A stretch of 64,000 nucleotides of DNA from Acidaminococcaceae bacterium (GTDB lineage Bacteria > Bacillota > Negativicutes > Acidaminococcales > Acidaminococcaceae): the NCBI GenBank assembly GCA_944390935.1, contig CALXRU010000001.1, forward strand, positions 80,319 to 144,318. Direction: 5' to 3'. The notes beneath the pieces were generated by a model. The model worked only from the letters and a program-made list of their open reading frames with translations, was not told the DNA's origin and ran no database searches. Below, piece by piece: positions 8,208 through 16,272 of the stretch. Made by a program: the position numbers and the translations under genes. Position 1 is the first letter of the stretch. Each line of letters opens with the position of its first letter.

Positions 8208-9050
8208 GTGGCTAAAATTTTATCTAAAAGTTGTTTAGCACCTGCTGTTTACGAATTTTTAGTAGACACGCCCCTGATTGCTCATAAATGCCAGCCGGGG
8301 CAGTTTGTAATGATACGCACCGAAGAAAACAGCGAGCGTATTCCGCTGACCATTGCCGATTTTGACCGCGAAAAAGGCACTATCACCTTAATCGTACAGG
8401 CAGTGGGCAACACCACCAAACACCTTTGCGAAACCTTTGAAGAAGGCGACGATATTCTCGACGTTGTTGGCCCGCTCGGACGCCCGTCCGAAATGGGCAA
8501 GTTCGGCACTGTTGTCTGCGTTGGCGGCGGCATCGGCGTTGCGCCGGTGTACCCGATTGCCCGCGCTTACCACGAGCTTGGCAACAAGGTAATCTCTGTT
8601 ATCGGCGCGCGCAATAAGGATTTAATTATCTGGCGCGACAAAATGGAAGCCATCAGCGACGAAGTAATTATTACCACCGATGACGGCAGCGAAGGGCATA
8701 AGGGCTTTGTAACCGACCCCGTGCGCGAAATGCTGGAAAAAGGCGAGCAGGTTGACCTTGTACTTGCCATCGGCCCGGTAATTATGATGAAAAACGTTGC
8801 CGCAACCACAAAACCGTTCGGCACCAAAACCACGGTAAGCCTTAACACCATCATGGTAGACGGCACCGGCATGTGCGGCGGCTGCCGCGTAACCGTCGGC
8901 GATGAAACCAAATTCGCCTGCGTGGATGGCCCGGAATTTGACGGACACAAAGTTGACTTTGCCAACTTAATGCAGCGCCAGCTGATGTACAAAGACCAGG
9001 AAAGCCTGGAATATAGCTGCGGAGGTCATTGCAAATGCGTGGAGGAATGA
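8208..9050 (+). CDS. nfnA: NfnA-type ferredoxin-NADP reductase subunit (FAD/[2Fe-2S])
   Basis: Small subunit of the NADH-dependent reduced ferredoxin:NADP oxidoreductase family, also annotated as sulfide dehydrogenase subunit beta. 280 aa. Domains in order are an FAD-binding barrel with RIPLTIAD, an NAD-binding domain starting at GGGIGVAPVYP, and a C-terminal [2Fe-2S] site with Cys in GMCGGCRV, FACVDGP and near the end. The start is GTG with AGGGAGG upstream; the lysine-rich MAKIL start fits homologues. Its 3' end overlaps the large-subunit gene. In anaerobes the pair bifurcates or confurcates electrons among NADH, NADPH and ferredoxin, supplying NADPH. The 19-base gap after mtaD suggests transcription with the salvage genes. 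Confidence 0.85.
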   Translation: MAKILSKSCLAPAVYEFLVDTPLIAHKCQPGQFVMIRTEENSERIPLTIADFDREKGTITLIVQAVGNTTKHLCETFEEGDDILDVVGPLGRPSEMGKFGTVVCVGGGIGVAPVYPIARAYHELGNKVISVIGARNKDLIIWRDKMEAISDEVIITTDDGSEGHKGFVTDPVREMLEKGEQVDLVLAIGPVIMMKNVAATTKPFGTKTTVSLNTIMVDGTGMCGGCRVTVGDETKFACVDGPEFDGHKVDFANLMQRQLMYKDQESLEYSCGGHCKCVEE

Positions 9051-10426
9051 GAAACCCGATGCCGGAACAACCGGCTGACGTAAGAAATAAAAACTTTAAG
9101 GAAGTAGCCCTTGGCTACGACATGAAAACCGCCGTTGACGAAGCTGAACGCTGCCTGCATTGCCCCAAACCGCTGTGCGTAACCGGCTGCCCCGTTAACG
9201 TGGAAATTCCAAACTTTATTGCCGCCGTTAAGGAAGGCAATATGGAAGAAGCCATTAAAATTTTAAAACGCAAAAACAGCCTGCCCGCCGTTTGCGGCCG
9301 CGTCTGCCCACAGGAAAACCAGTGCGAAAGCAAATGCGTGCTGGGCATTAAAGGGCAAAGCGTCGCAATCGGGCGCCTGGAACGCTTTGTAGCGGATTAT
9401 GCGCGCGAGCATGGCTTGGATAATGTAGATAACGAAAAAGCCGCTCCTAACGGCAAAAAAGTCGCTATCGTTGGCAGCGGCCCGTCCGGCCTTACCGCCG
9501 CAGGCGACCTTGCAAAAATGGGCTATGATGTAACGATTTTTGAAGCGCTGCATGCGCCCGGCGGCGTACTGATGTACGGTATTCCGGAATTCCGCCTGCC
9601 GAAAGAAATCGTGCAGCACGAAATAGACTCGCTGAAAAAACTGGGCGTAAAAGTAATGGTAGACGCAGTTATCGGCCGCGTATTCACCATTCAGGAGCTG
9701 TTTGAAGAAGAAGGCTTTGACGCTATCTATGTCGGCACCGGTGCAGGCCTGCCGCATTTTATGAATATCGAAGGCGAAAACCTCAACGGCGTATATTCCG
9801 CCAACGAATTTTTAACACGCGTTAACTTAATGCGCGCTTACCAGTTCCCGAAAGTTGCAACGCCTGTTTATGTAGGTAAAAAAGTTGCCGTTGTCGGCGC
9901 TGGCAACGTGGCAATGGACGCAGCGCGTACCGCCAAACGCCTCGGTGCGGAACAGGTTTACATTGTTTACCGCCGCAGCGAAGAAGAAATGCCGGCGCGT
10001 AAGGAAGAAATCGGCCACGCGCGCGAAGAAGGCATTGAACTGCGCCTTTTGAACAACCCGGTACGCATTTTAGGCAACGAAAAAGGCTGGGTAACCGGCA
10101 TGGAATGCATTAAAATGGAATTGGGCGAACCCGACGCCAGCGGACGCCGCAGCCCGGTAGCCATTAAAGGCAGCGAATACGTGCTTGACGTTGACATGGT
10201 TGTTATGGCGATAGGGCAGGGGCCGAACCCGTTGTTAAAACAAACCACGCACGACCTTGAAACCAACAAGCGCGGCAACATCGTTGCGGATGAAAACGGC
10301 GCAACGTCCATCCCCGGCGTATTTGCGGGCGGCGACATCGTAACCGGCGCAGCCACCGTAATATCCGCTATGGGCGCAGGCAAAAAAGCCGCCCACGCCA
10401 TTGACGAATACCTTAAAAATAAATAA
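9035..10426 (+). CDS. nfnB: NfnB-type large subunit / glutamate synthase small-chain family oxidoreductase
   Basis: Flavoprotein with two N-terminal [4Fe-4S] sites, 463 aa. The Cys runs CLHCPKPLC..GC and CGRVC..NQC..KC lie in the first ~100 residues. An FAD Rossmann loop (GSGPSGLTAAG) and an NAD(P) loop (GAGNVAMDAA) follow, and C-terminal GVFAGGD closes the FAD site. This is the standard layout of NfnB/GltD-like subunits. ATG 9035 is chosen because GGAGG lies nine bases upstream; ATG 9047 has its GGAGG only one base away. It partners NfnA. A GltD role is unlikely because no large glutamate synthase subunit is present. A strong terminator follows. Confidence 0.85.
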   Translation: MRGGMRNPMPEQPADVRNKNFKEVALGYDMKTAVDEAERCLHCPKPLCVTGCPVNVEIPNFIAAVKEGNMEEAIKILKRKNSLPAVCGRVCPQENQCESKCVLGIKGQSVAIGRLERFVADYAREHGLDNVDNEKAAPNGKKVAIVGSGPSGLTAAGDLAKMGYDVTIFEALHAPGGVLMYGIPEFRLPKEIVQHEIDSLKKLGVKVMVDAVIGRVFTIQELFEEEGFDAIYVGTGAGLPHFMNIEGENLNGVYSANEFLTRVNLMRAYQFPKVATPVYVGKKVAVVGAGNVAMDAARTAKRLGAEQVYIVYRRSEEEMPARKEEIGHAREEGIELRLLNNPVRILGNEKGWVTGMECIKMELGEPDASGRRSPVAIKGSEYVLDVDMVVMAIGQGPNPLLKQTTHDLETNKRGNIVADENGATSIPGVFAGGDIVTGAATVISAMGAGKKAAHAIDEYLKNK

Positions 10427-10439
10427 TTTGCTGTAAAAC

Positions 10440-10478
10440 AAAATGGTTTACCTGTTGATTTTCAGGTAAACCATTTTT
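10440..10478 (+). terminator. Strong intrinsic terminator after nfnB
   Basis: AAAATGGTTTACCTG pairs perfectly with CAGGTAAACCATTTT across an 8-base loop and ends in T5. The A/T-rich arms make it usable from both strands, so it may also stop the convergent AbiT-like transcript that ends at 10510. Confidence 0.9.
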
Positions 10479-10509
10479 ATGTTTATAATAAAAAATTATT
10501 ACTATAAAA

Positions 10510-11160
10510 TTAATTTTTATTTGTTATTTGAGTCGAACCTAATGTATTTTGCTGTATTTGTGAATTTTCAACATTACCTGAAATATTAATATAATAATTT
10601 TTAATTTCAGGTGTAGCACTTGCTATTTCTTTTTCTTTTATTGAAAAATTTATATTATCACCAGTTATACCTTTATCTGATAATAATAATCCCCAATTTA
10701 ATATTTCGTTTTTAACCATTTCAATAACATCTAAAATTGAACTTCTGTCGATAATTAAATATGTTTCCATCTGTAAAGATGGATTATGTTTCCAGAATTC
10801 ATTTAATACCTCTGGCGCAAATGACATCATTAAAATACCCTTTTCTTTACTAATTAAATCCAAACATTTTGGAATGGAGTCAGCTATTTTTCTTGTAGAA
10901 AAATAAAGTTCTGATTCAAGTGAATCAAAAATCATAGGACACCATCCATGAAAAGGATTAAAAAATTTTACTGTTCCTTTTATATTTCTGTATTCCGGTA
11001 TTAATTCATTTCCTTTGTATCCTTCAAGTTCATTTTTTATCCATTTTTCAGTTTCTTTTAAATCTAATTTGTGACTAATTATTAAAGATTTTCTTAAGAT
11101 AGAGACAACATCACAGTTAGGATTACTAACTTCTTTTAGCAAATCGTCAATTAAACTCAT
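10510..11160 (-). CDS. abiTii: AbiTii-domain protein, putative abortive infection component
   Basis: 216-aa soluble protein. The N-terminal ~100 residues match what I recall of the AbiTii domain: a start SLIDDLLKEV, then LRKSLIISHKL, then EKWIKNELEGYKGNELIPEYR. The C-terminus carries a low-complexity beta-type motif (ISGNVENSQIQQNT) that recurs at the N-terminus of the partner protein. GGAGG lies upstream of the ATG. It is downstream of the 116-aa gene with an 18-base gap, so the two are one operon. The lactococcal AbiT system has the same two-gene order with products of about 127 and 213 aa. Base composition is much richer in A/T than the neighbouring operons, as expected of acquired defence genes. 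The molecular function is unknown; the assignment is by recognition, not alignment. Confidence 0.7.
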   Translation of the reverse strand: MSLIDDLLKEVSNPNCDVVSILRKSLIISHKLDLKETEKWIKNELEGYKGNELIPEYRNIKGTVKFFNPFHGWCPMIFDSLESELYFSTRKIADSIPKCLDLISKEKGILMMSFAPEVLNEFWKHNPSLQMETYLIIDRSSILDVIEMVKNEILNWGLLLSDKGITGDNINFSIKEKEIASATPEIKNYYINISGNVENSQIQQNTLGSTQITNKN

Positions 11161-11178
11161 TTGTTCCTCCTTTTATCA

Positions 11179-11529
11179 TTAAGATAGTTGTGATAATAAT
11201 GCATAAATCCCTGAAGAAATGACACCTGTTGCAATATCGCTACAAGAATTTTTTAATTTCGCTATATAGCTTTTTACTTTTGATGGTTCTTCCTTTTCTT
11301 TAACTAATGCTATGGTTTTATCTAATAAACTCTTAAAATCTTCTGCTGTTATATCAAATTCATTGGCAAATTCATCAGTAGATGTATAGGTTTTTATTTT
11401 ATTAAGAGTTTGTAAAATTTTATTATAGTCTAAACTTTCAATATTGATACTTTGAACAGAATTCTGATTCCCCTGTTGAATAATCGTTTGATTAGTTGTA
11501 CCTTTAATTATTATAGTATTATTGTTCAT
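11179..11529 (-). CDS. Small AbiTi-like protein with C-terminal hydrophobic tail
   Basis: 116 aa, first gene of the AbiT-like pair. Its N-terminus has the motif IIIKGTTNQTIIQQGNQNSVQ, in the same register as the C-terminus of the next protein. A helical charged middle (residues ~35-95, many Lys/Glu) and a short hydrophobic C-terminal helix (GVISSGIYALL) follow. Lactococcal AbiTi is of similar size and needs its C-terminal hydrophobic region for phage resistance. Size, gene order and tail fit, but I cannot confirm sequence similarity. The SD GAGGTGA precedes the ATG; TATAAT at 11565-11560 on the minus strand is a likely -10. A membrane-acting effector is an inference. Confidence 0.6.
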   Translation of the reverse strand: MNNNTIIIKGTTNQTIIQQGNQNSVQSINIESLDYNKILQTLNKIKTYTSTDEFANEFDITAEDFKSLLDKTIALVKEKEEPSKVKSYIAKLKNSCSDIATGVISSGIYALLSQLS

Positions 11530-11596
11530 TATATCACCTCAAAACATTTCACTAATTTCATTATACTACAATTACATAATTATTTTATATATAAAT

Positions 11597-11659
11597 TTGT
11601 AAATTCAGGCAATTTACCTGTATAATATAAAGGTAAACTGCTTTTAATTTATAGGTAAA
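11597..11659 (+). promoter_or_regulatory. mod promoter with inverted repeat around the -10 box
   Basis: TTGTAA (11597-11602), an 18-base spacer and TATAAT (11621-11626) form a plausible promoter for the type III operon. The -10 is enclosed by the inverted repeat TTTACCT (11613-11619) and AGGTAAA (11631-11637). A third copy, AGGTAAA (11653-11659), overlaps the region just before the SD of mod. Such placement suits a repressor site or an RNA hairpin controlling entry to the RM genes. No regulator gene is adjacent. Confidence 0.45.
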
Positions 11660-11671
11660 GGATTGAAACTA

Positions 11672-13432
11672 ATGGCTAATAAACTGGAACTTACATGGTA
11701 CGGTAAAGAGAATGAACCCAAAATAGAACCGCGCCTGCTGATTGAAAATAAAGAACTTTCCAATACAGAAAATGACCCGCAAACTGAAAATATGCTTATA
11801 CACGGCGATAATTTGCTGGCACTGAAAGCATTGGAAAATAAATATGCCGGTAAGGTAAAGTGCATTTATATCGATCCTCCGTATAATACTGGCAGCGCTT
11901 TTGAACATTACGATGATAATTTAGAACATAGCCAATGGTTAAGTTTGATGAAACCAAGGCTTGAATTATTAAAAAATTTATTATGTGATAATGGTTGTAT
12001 TTTTTTACAAATTGATGATGAAGAACAAGCTTATTTGAAAGTGTTATGTGACGAAGTATTTGGACGTAATAATTTTGTGAATATGATTTCAGTAAACATG
12101 AAAAATACTGCTGGTGCCTCTGGTGGTGGAGAAGATAAAAGATTAAAAAAGAATTGTGAATATATTTTAATATACTCAAAGAATTATAACTATTTTGAAA
12201 ATTTTAATCCAATATTTGAATATACAGAAATGATAAAAGTTGTAGAAGATTACCGAAAACAAAATAAAACATGGCATTATAATTCTATATTAATTGACGC
12301 AGGTAAAAAATTTTATATTGGCTCAACTGAAACAGGTAACGGTAGTGAAATAAAAGTATATGTTAGAAAAAATCCTATTATAAAATCTATTAAGCAAACA
12401 ATGAAAGAAGAAAATCTTACAGAAGAAGAAGTATATTATAAGTATTCTAATTTTATTTTTGAAGCAAAAGATGCACAAACATCTATTAGAGACAGAGTAA
12501 TAAATGCAAAAACTAATTTTAAAATCATAGATGATTTAGTTTCGATAGAATATGTACCAACAACAGGGAAAAACAAAGGAAAAATTTATGAACAATTTTA
12601 TAAAGGTAATAAATGCAGATTATTAGCATGGTTAAAAGATATAGGTGAAATTAGAAACAGTATTTTATATAAAAAAGATTTACAAGGAACTTATTGGGAT
12701 TTAACTGCACAAATAAATAATGTAACTAAAGAAGGAACTGTTATTTTCCCTAACGGAAAAAAGCCAGAAGAATTAATTAAACGTATTATTTACATGTCTA
12801 CAACAAACCCCAGCGACCTTGTACTCGACAGCTTTCTTGGTAGTGGCACAACCGCAGCAGTAGCACATAAAATGGGGCGTAAATGGATTGGTATTGAAAT
12901 GGGCGACCATGCATACACCCATTGCAAAGTGCGCCTTGATAAAGTTATCAGCGGCGAAGATAAGGGCGGCATAACAAAAGCTGCCAACTGGCAGGGTGGG
13001 GGCGGCTACCGTTTTTACGAACTGGCACCGTCCTTAATCAACGAGGACGCTTTCGGCGAATACATAATCAATAAAGATTACAATGCTGATATGCTGGCAG
13101 CCGCAGTTGCCCTGCACGAAGGTTTTACTTATAACCCTTCGGAAGAAACCTTTTGGAAGCAATCAACCGGCAGCGAAAACAGCTATTTGTTTGTTACAAC
13201 AAAACATGTAACAACAGCATACTTGCAGGCTATTGCCGATACCATGCAGGAAGGCGAATATTTAATTATCGCCTGCAAATCTTTTGATAAAACTGCTGAA
13301 AACGCCTTTAAAAACATAGTTGTTAAAAAGATACCGCAAATGCTGTTAAGCCGCTGCGAGTTCAACAAAGATAATTATAATTTAAATATTGTTCATCCGC
13401 CTGTATATGATGAGGTTGAAGATGATGACTAA
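11672..13432 (+). CDS. mod: Type III DNA methyltransferase (Mod), adenine-specific
   Basis: Modification subunit of a type III restriction-modification system, 586 aa. Catalytic motif IV DPPY is at residues 68-71 and the AdoMet-binding motif FLGSGT at 388-393. This is the beta-class order, with a ~310-residue target recognition region between them. A C-terminal domain of ~190 residues follows, probably contacting Res. ATG 11672 has AAAGGA nine bases upstream; an earlier TTG lies within the SD region. The middle of the gene (about 11.9-12.79 kb) is far richer in A/T than the two ends, as if the recognition domain had been exchanged. The stop overlaps the start of res. Confidence 0.92.
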   Translation: MANKLELTWYGKENEPKIEPRLLIENKELSNTENDPQTENMLIHGDNLLALKALENKYAGKVKCIYIDPPYNTGSAFEHYDDNLEHSQWLSLMKPRLELLKNLLCDNGCIFLQIDDEEQAYLKVLCDEVFGRNNFVNMISVNMKNTAGASGGGEDKRLKKNCEYILIYSKNYNYFENFNPIFEYTEMIKVVEDYRKQNKTWHYNSILIDAGKKFYIGSTETGNGSEIKVYVRKNPIIKSIKQTMKEENLTEEEVYYKYSNFIFEAKDAQTSIRDRVINAKTNFKIIDDLVSIEYVPTTGKNKGKIYEQFYKGNKCRLLAWLKDIGEIRNSILYKKDLQGTYWDLTAQINNVTKEGTVIFPNGKKPEELIKRIIYMSTTNPSDLVLDSFLGSGTTAAVAHKMGRKWIGIEMGDHAYTHCKVRLDKVISGEDKGGITKAANWQGGGGYRFYELAPSLINEDAFGEYIINKDYNADMLAAAVALHEGFTYNPSEETFWKQSTGSENSYLFVTTKHVTTAYLQAIADTMQEGEYLIIACKSFDKTAENAFKNIVVKKIPQMLLSRCEFNKDNYNLNIVHPPVYDEVEDDD

Positions 13433-16097
13433 AGCCGATTTTTTTAAATATACAACTGAATATATCAGCGGCGTACTTTCGCTGCGTAAACCGCAAAGCG
13501 AATCGCTGAAAATTTTAGATAATATCGTTAAAAGCGTTAACTTAAACAAAAATGCTGATATAAGCAGCAATTTAAGCATTGTAAACAGCTTGTACCCAAT
13601 CTGCACCAGCTTTGAAAGGGATTTTATGTCCCTGACTTTCGCGCTGGCAACCGGTGTAGGCAAAACAAGGCTGATGGGTGCATTTATTGCTTATTTATAT
13701 ACGCAGCATAATATCCGCAACTTTTTTGTGGTTGCGCCGGGCACTACGGTTTACGAAAAATTAAAACAGGATTTGGGCAACCCTGCTAACCCCAAATATG
13801 TGTTTAAGGGCTTGGGTTGTTTCAGCAGTACGCCTTATATCATTGCCGATGATGATTACCGCGATAAAAGCATTAAGCTTGATGTAAACGATATTAACAT
13901 TTTTGTTTTCAACATTGATAAATTCAACAAAGAAGAAAGCAAAATGCGTTCTATCAATGAATATCTCGGTCAATCGTTTTATGATGAACTGGCTGCGCTT
14001 GACGACCTTGTAATTATCATGGACGAATCGCACCATTATCGCGCTAAACGCGGTGCAGCAGCTTTAAATGACCTGCACCCCCTTATGGGGCTGGAGCTTA
14101 CCGCCACGCCGTATGTAAAAAGCGGTACGCGGCAGGTAAATTTTAAAAACGTAGTTTATGAATATCCGCTGTCGGCGGCTATCGCTGACGGTTATACCCG
14201 CACGCCTAAAGCAATGACGCGCCGTGATGTAAATTTTTATAATTTCGGCGATGAAGAAACTGATATTTTAATGCTGCAAGATGGGCTTTTATCGCATGAA
14301 AGAATTAAAGAAGAATTAAAAGCCTATGCCGAAAATAATGGTTTACCTGTTGTTAAACCCTTTATGCTTGTTGTTTGCAAAGATACCGAACACGCAAAAT
14401 GGGTGGAGGATTATATTAAATCAGATGCTTTTGGCAATGGTGCATATAAAAATAAGGTTATAACCGTTCATTCCAAGCAGAGTGGGGCAGAGAGCGAAGC
14501 TAATTTAAGCCTTCTGCTTTCGGTTGAAAGCCCAGAAAATCCGGTAGAAATTGTTATTCATGTCAACATGCTTAAAGAAGGTTGGGATGTTAACAACCTT
14601 TATACCATTGTGCCTTTACGCACGGCAGCTTCTAAAATCCTGCGCGAGCAAATGGTTGGGCGAGGGTTAAGGCTGCCTTACGGCAAACGAACTGGCAACG
14701 AGGTAGTTGATACTGTTGTTTTAACGGCGCACAGAAATTTTAACGATATTTTAGAAGAAGCTAAACGCGGCGATTCTATTTTTAAAGCCGGTAATGTTAT
14801 TTACGTTGAAACAATCGAAAAACAGCATACGGAAGCGGCACAAATTGCTTTGATTGAAACAACAGATGAAGAAACGGAAGCTGTTTGTGAGAAACTTGAT
14901 TTGCCGAAAAATACAAAGACATACGATTTTGTAGACGATATAAAATTTGACATAATTGAAGCAATGTCAGGTTTCTTAACCTATTCACAAAAAGCTAAAA
15001 CAGAAGAAAGCAAAACTTATAAATCTGTAAAAGAAAAAATTGTTAATAATATTGTACAAAAAGCCAAAGAAAATAAAGACCTTGGCGAGCATTTTATGGA
15101 AAATGCCCATCCTTTGGCTGCATGGGTTGATAAAAAAGTTGATGAAGTTAAAAAGAAAATGCAGGAGAAGTTTATTCCTATTCCGCAAATTAAAGTTTCA
15201 GACAGCGGAACGCAGGAATACTGCTTTACTGATTTTGACCTTGATGTAAACGCTTTTAAACGTTTTACGCCTATTGACAATGAAATACTTATCCAAAGCC
15301 TTACAGACCCGACAGAAATAAAACTTGTTAAAGGCAAAGCTATTGATTTTGGCGGATATAATCCGCTTAAGAAGGTACTGAACTTTTTGCGTGAAAAGCC
15401 TGAAATTGATTATGAAAAATGTTCAGACCTTTTATTTAAACTTATCAGCCAGTGCTGTGCTTATTTGCAAACAAAGCACGGCGAAAACGGGTTGCATAAC
15501 ATTGTTATGATGTATAAACGCGATATAGCAGAAACAATTTACAAACAAATGATGCAGCATTTTTATTGTGACGACGGTTTGATTGCTGATGAGGTTATGA
15601 GCGGGCGTGATTACAATTTGCGCCCGAACTATACACACACTAAAAGGTTGGATTTGTATGATAGTTTTGAAGCAGGAAAGGTAAAAAGTATTTTGTTTAC
15701 CGGCATAAAAAAAGGCGTGTTTGCAACTGCCGGTTTTGACAGCGCCCCGGAAGTTTATTTTGCACGCTTATTGGAGCGCGACGCTGATGTTAAAAACTGG
15801 CTGCGTCCATCTGCCAAAGAGTTCAATTTAACTTATAACAACGGCAGGCAGTACGAACCGGACTTTGTTGTGGAAACAGACGATTTAATTTATCTGACGG
15901 AAGTAAAAGGCGAAGATAAATTAAATGACCCTGATGTTATCGCCAAGAAGAAAACCGGTATCCGTTATTGCCGTATTGTTTCCGACTGGTCTAAAGCCAA
16001 CGGTTATAAAGAATGGCGGTATTTGTTCATACCTTCACAGCAGATACATTCAAATTCTACTTTTAAAACACTGGCAAAACAGTTTACTGAAGAATAA
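13422..16097 (+). CDS. res: Type III restriction endonuclease subunit (Res)
   Basis: Helicase-nuclease subunit of the type III system, 891 aa. The N-terminal SF2 helicase has Walker A GVGKT at residues 78-82, motif II DESHH near 201, LTATP after it, and motif VI VGRGLRLP. The C-terminal nuclease shows EPDFVV near 812 and ExK in TEVKGED near 826, the PD-(D/E)xK signature. All expected motifs are intact, so the enzyme should be active with Mod. The ATG at 13422 lies inside the end of mod, with GAGG six bases upstream, giving coupled translation. It cuts unmodified DNA after ATP-dependent travel between two inverted sites, as is known for the family. Confidence 0.92.
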   Translation: MMTKADFFKYTTEYISGVLSLRKPQSESLKILDNIVKSVNLNKNADISSNLSIVNSLYPICTSFERDFMSLTFALATGVGKTRLMGAFIAYLYTQHNIRNFFVVAPGTTVYEKLKQDLGNPANPKYVFKGLGCFSSTPYIIADDDYRDKSIKLDVNDINIFVFNIDKFNKEESKMRSINEYLGQSFYDELAALDDLVIIMDESHHYRAKRGAAALNDLHPLMGLELTATPYVKSGTRQVNFKNVVYEYPLSAAIADGYTRTPKAMTRRDVNFYNFGDEETDILMLQDGLLSHERIKEELKAYAENNGLPVVKPFMLVVCKDTEHAKWVEDYIKSDAFGNGAYKNKVITVHSKQSGAESEANLSLLLSVESPENPVEIVIHVNMLKEGWDVNNLYTIVPLRTAASKILREQMVGRGLRLPYGKRTGNEVVDTVVLTAHRNFNDILEEAKRGDSIFKAGNVIYVETIEKQHTEAAQIALIETTDEETEAVCEKLDLPKNTKTYDFVDDIKFDIIEAMSGFLTYSQKAKTEESKTYKSVKEKIVNNIVQKAKENKDLGEHFMENAHPLAAWVDKKVDEVKKKMQEKFIPIPQIKVSDSGTQEYCFTDFDLDVNAFKRFTPIDNEILIQSLTDPTEIKLVKGKAIDFGGYNPLKKVLNFLREKPEIDYEKCSDLLFKLISQCCAYLQTKHGENGLHNIVMMYKRDIAETIYKQMMQHFYCDDGLIADEVMSGRDYNLRPNYTHTKRLDLYDSFEAGKVKSILFTGIKKGVFATAGFDSAPEVYFARLLERDADVKNWLRPSAKEFNLTYNNGRQYEPDFVVETDDLIYLTEVKGEDKLNDPDVIAKKKTGIRYCRIVSDWSKANGYKEWRYLFIPSQQIHSNSTFKTLAKQFTEE

Positions 16098-16104
16098 TTT
16101 TCAC

Positions 16105-16137
16105 GCAGCCTGCTTTAAACGGCGGGCTGCTTTTTAT
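16105..16137 (+). terminator. Intrinsic terminator after res
   Basis: GCAGCC pairs with GGCTGC, with further pairing inside, followed by T5ATTTT. It closes the defence island on its right side. Confidence 0.75.
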
Positions 16138-16196
16138 TTTGTAAAAATTTTTGATGGCGGGCATAGGATATTGGTATTGTATACAATAGAAAGTAA

Positions 16197-16226
16197 ATGA
16201 CAAGGGGCATAAATTTGTTGTATAAT
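16197..16226 (+). promoter_or_regulatory. Sigma-70-type promoter of pduL
   Basis: ATGACA (16197-16202), an 18-base spacer and TATAAT (16221-16226), 46 bases before the pduL start codon. Confidence 0.6.
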
Positions 16227-16272
16227 ATTATCGAAAAAGTGTAAAATTTTTTATGATTATGAGGTGAAGTAT

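Noticed and set aside
11627..11665. TTG start nine bases before the mod ATG
   Set aside because: It overlaps the SD region of the ATG at 11672.
10479..16140. Search for integrase, transposase or attachment-site repeats at the edges of the defence island
   Set aside because: Only terminators were found at both ends; no flanking direct repeat or recombinase gene could be supported.
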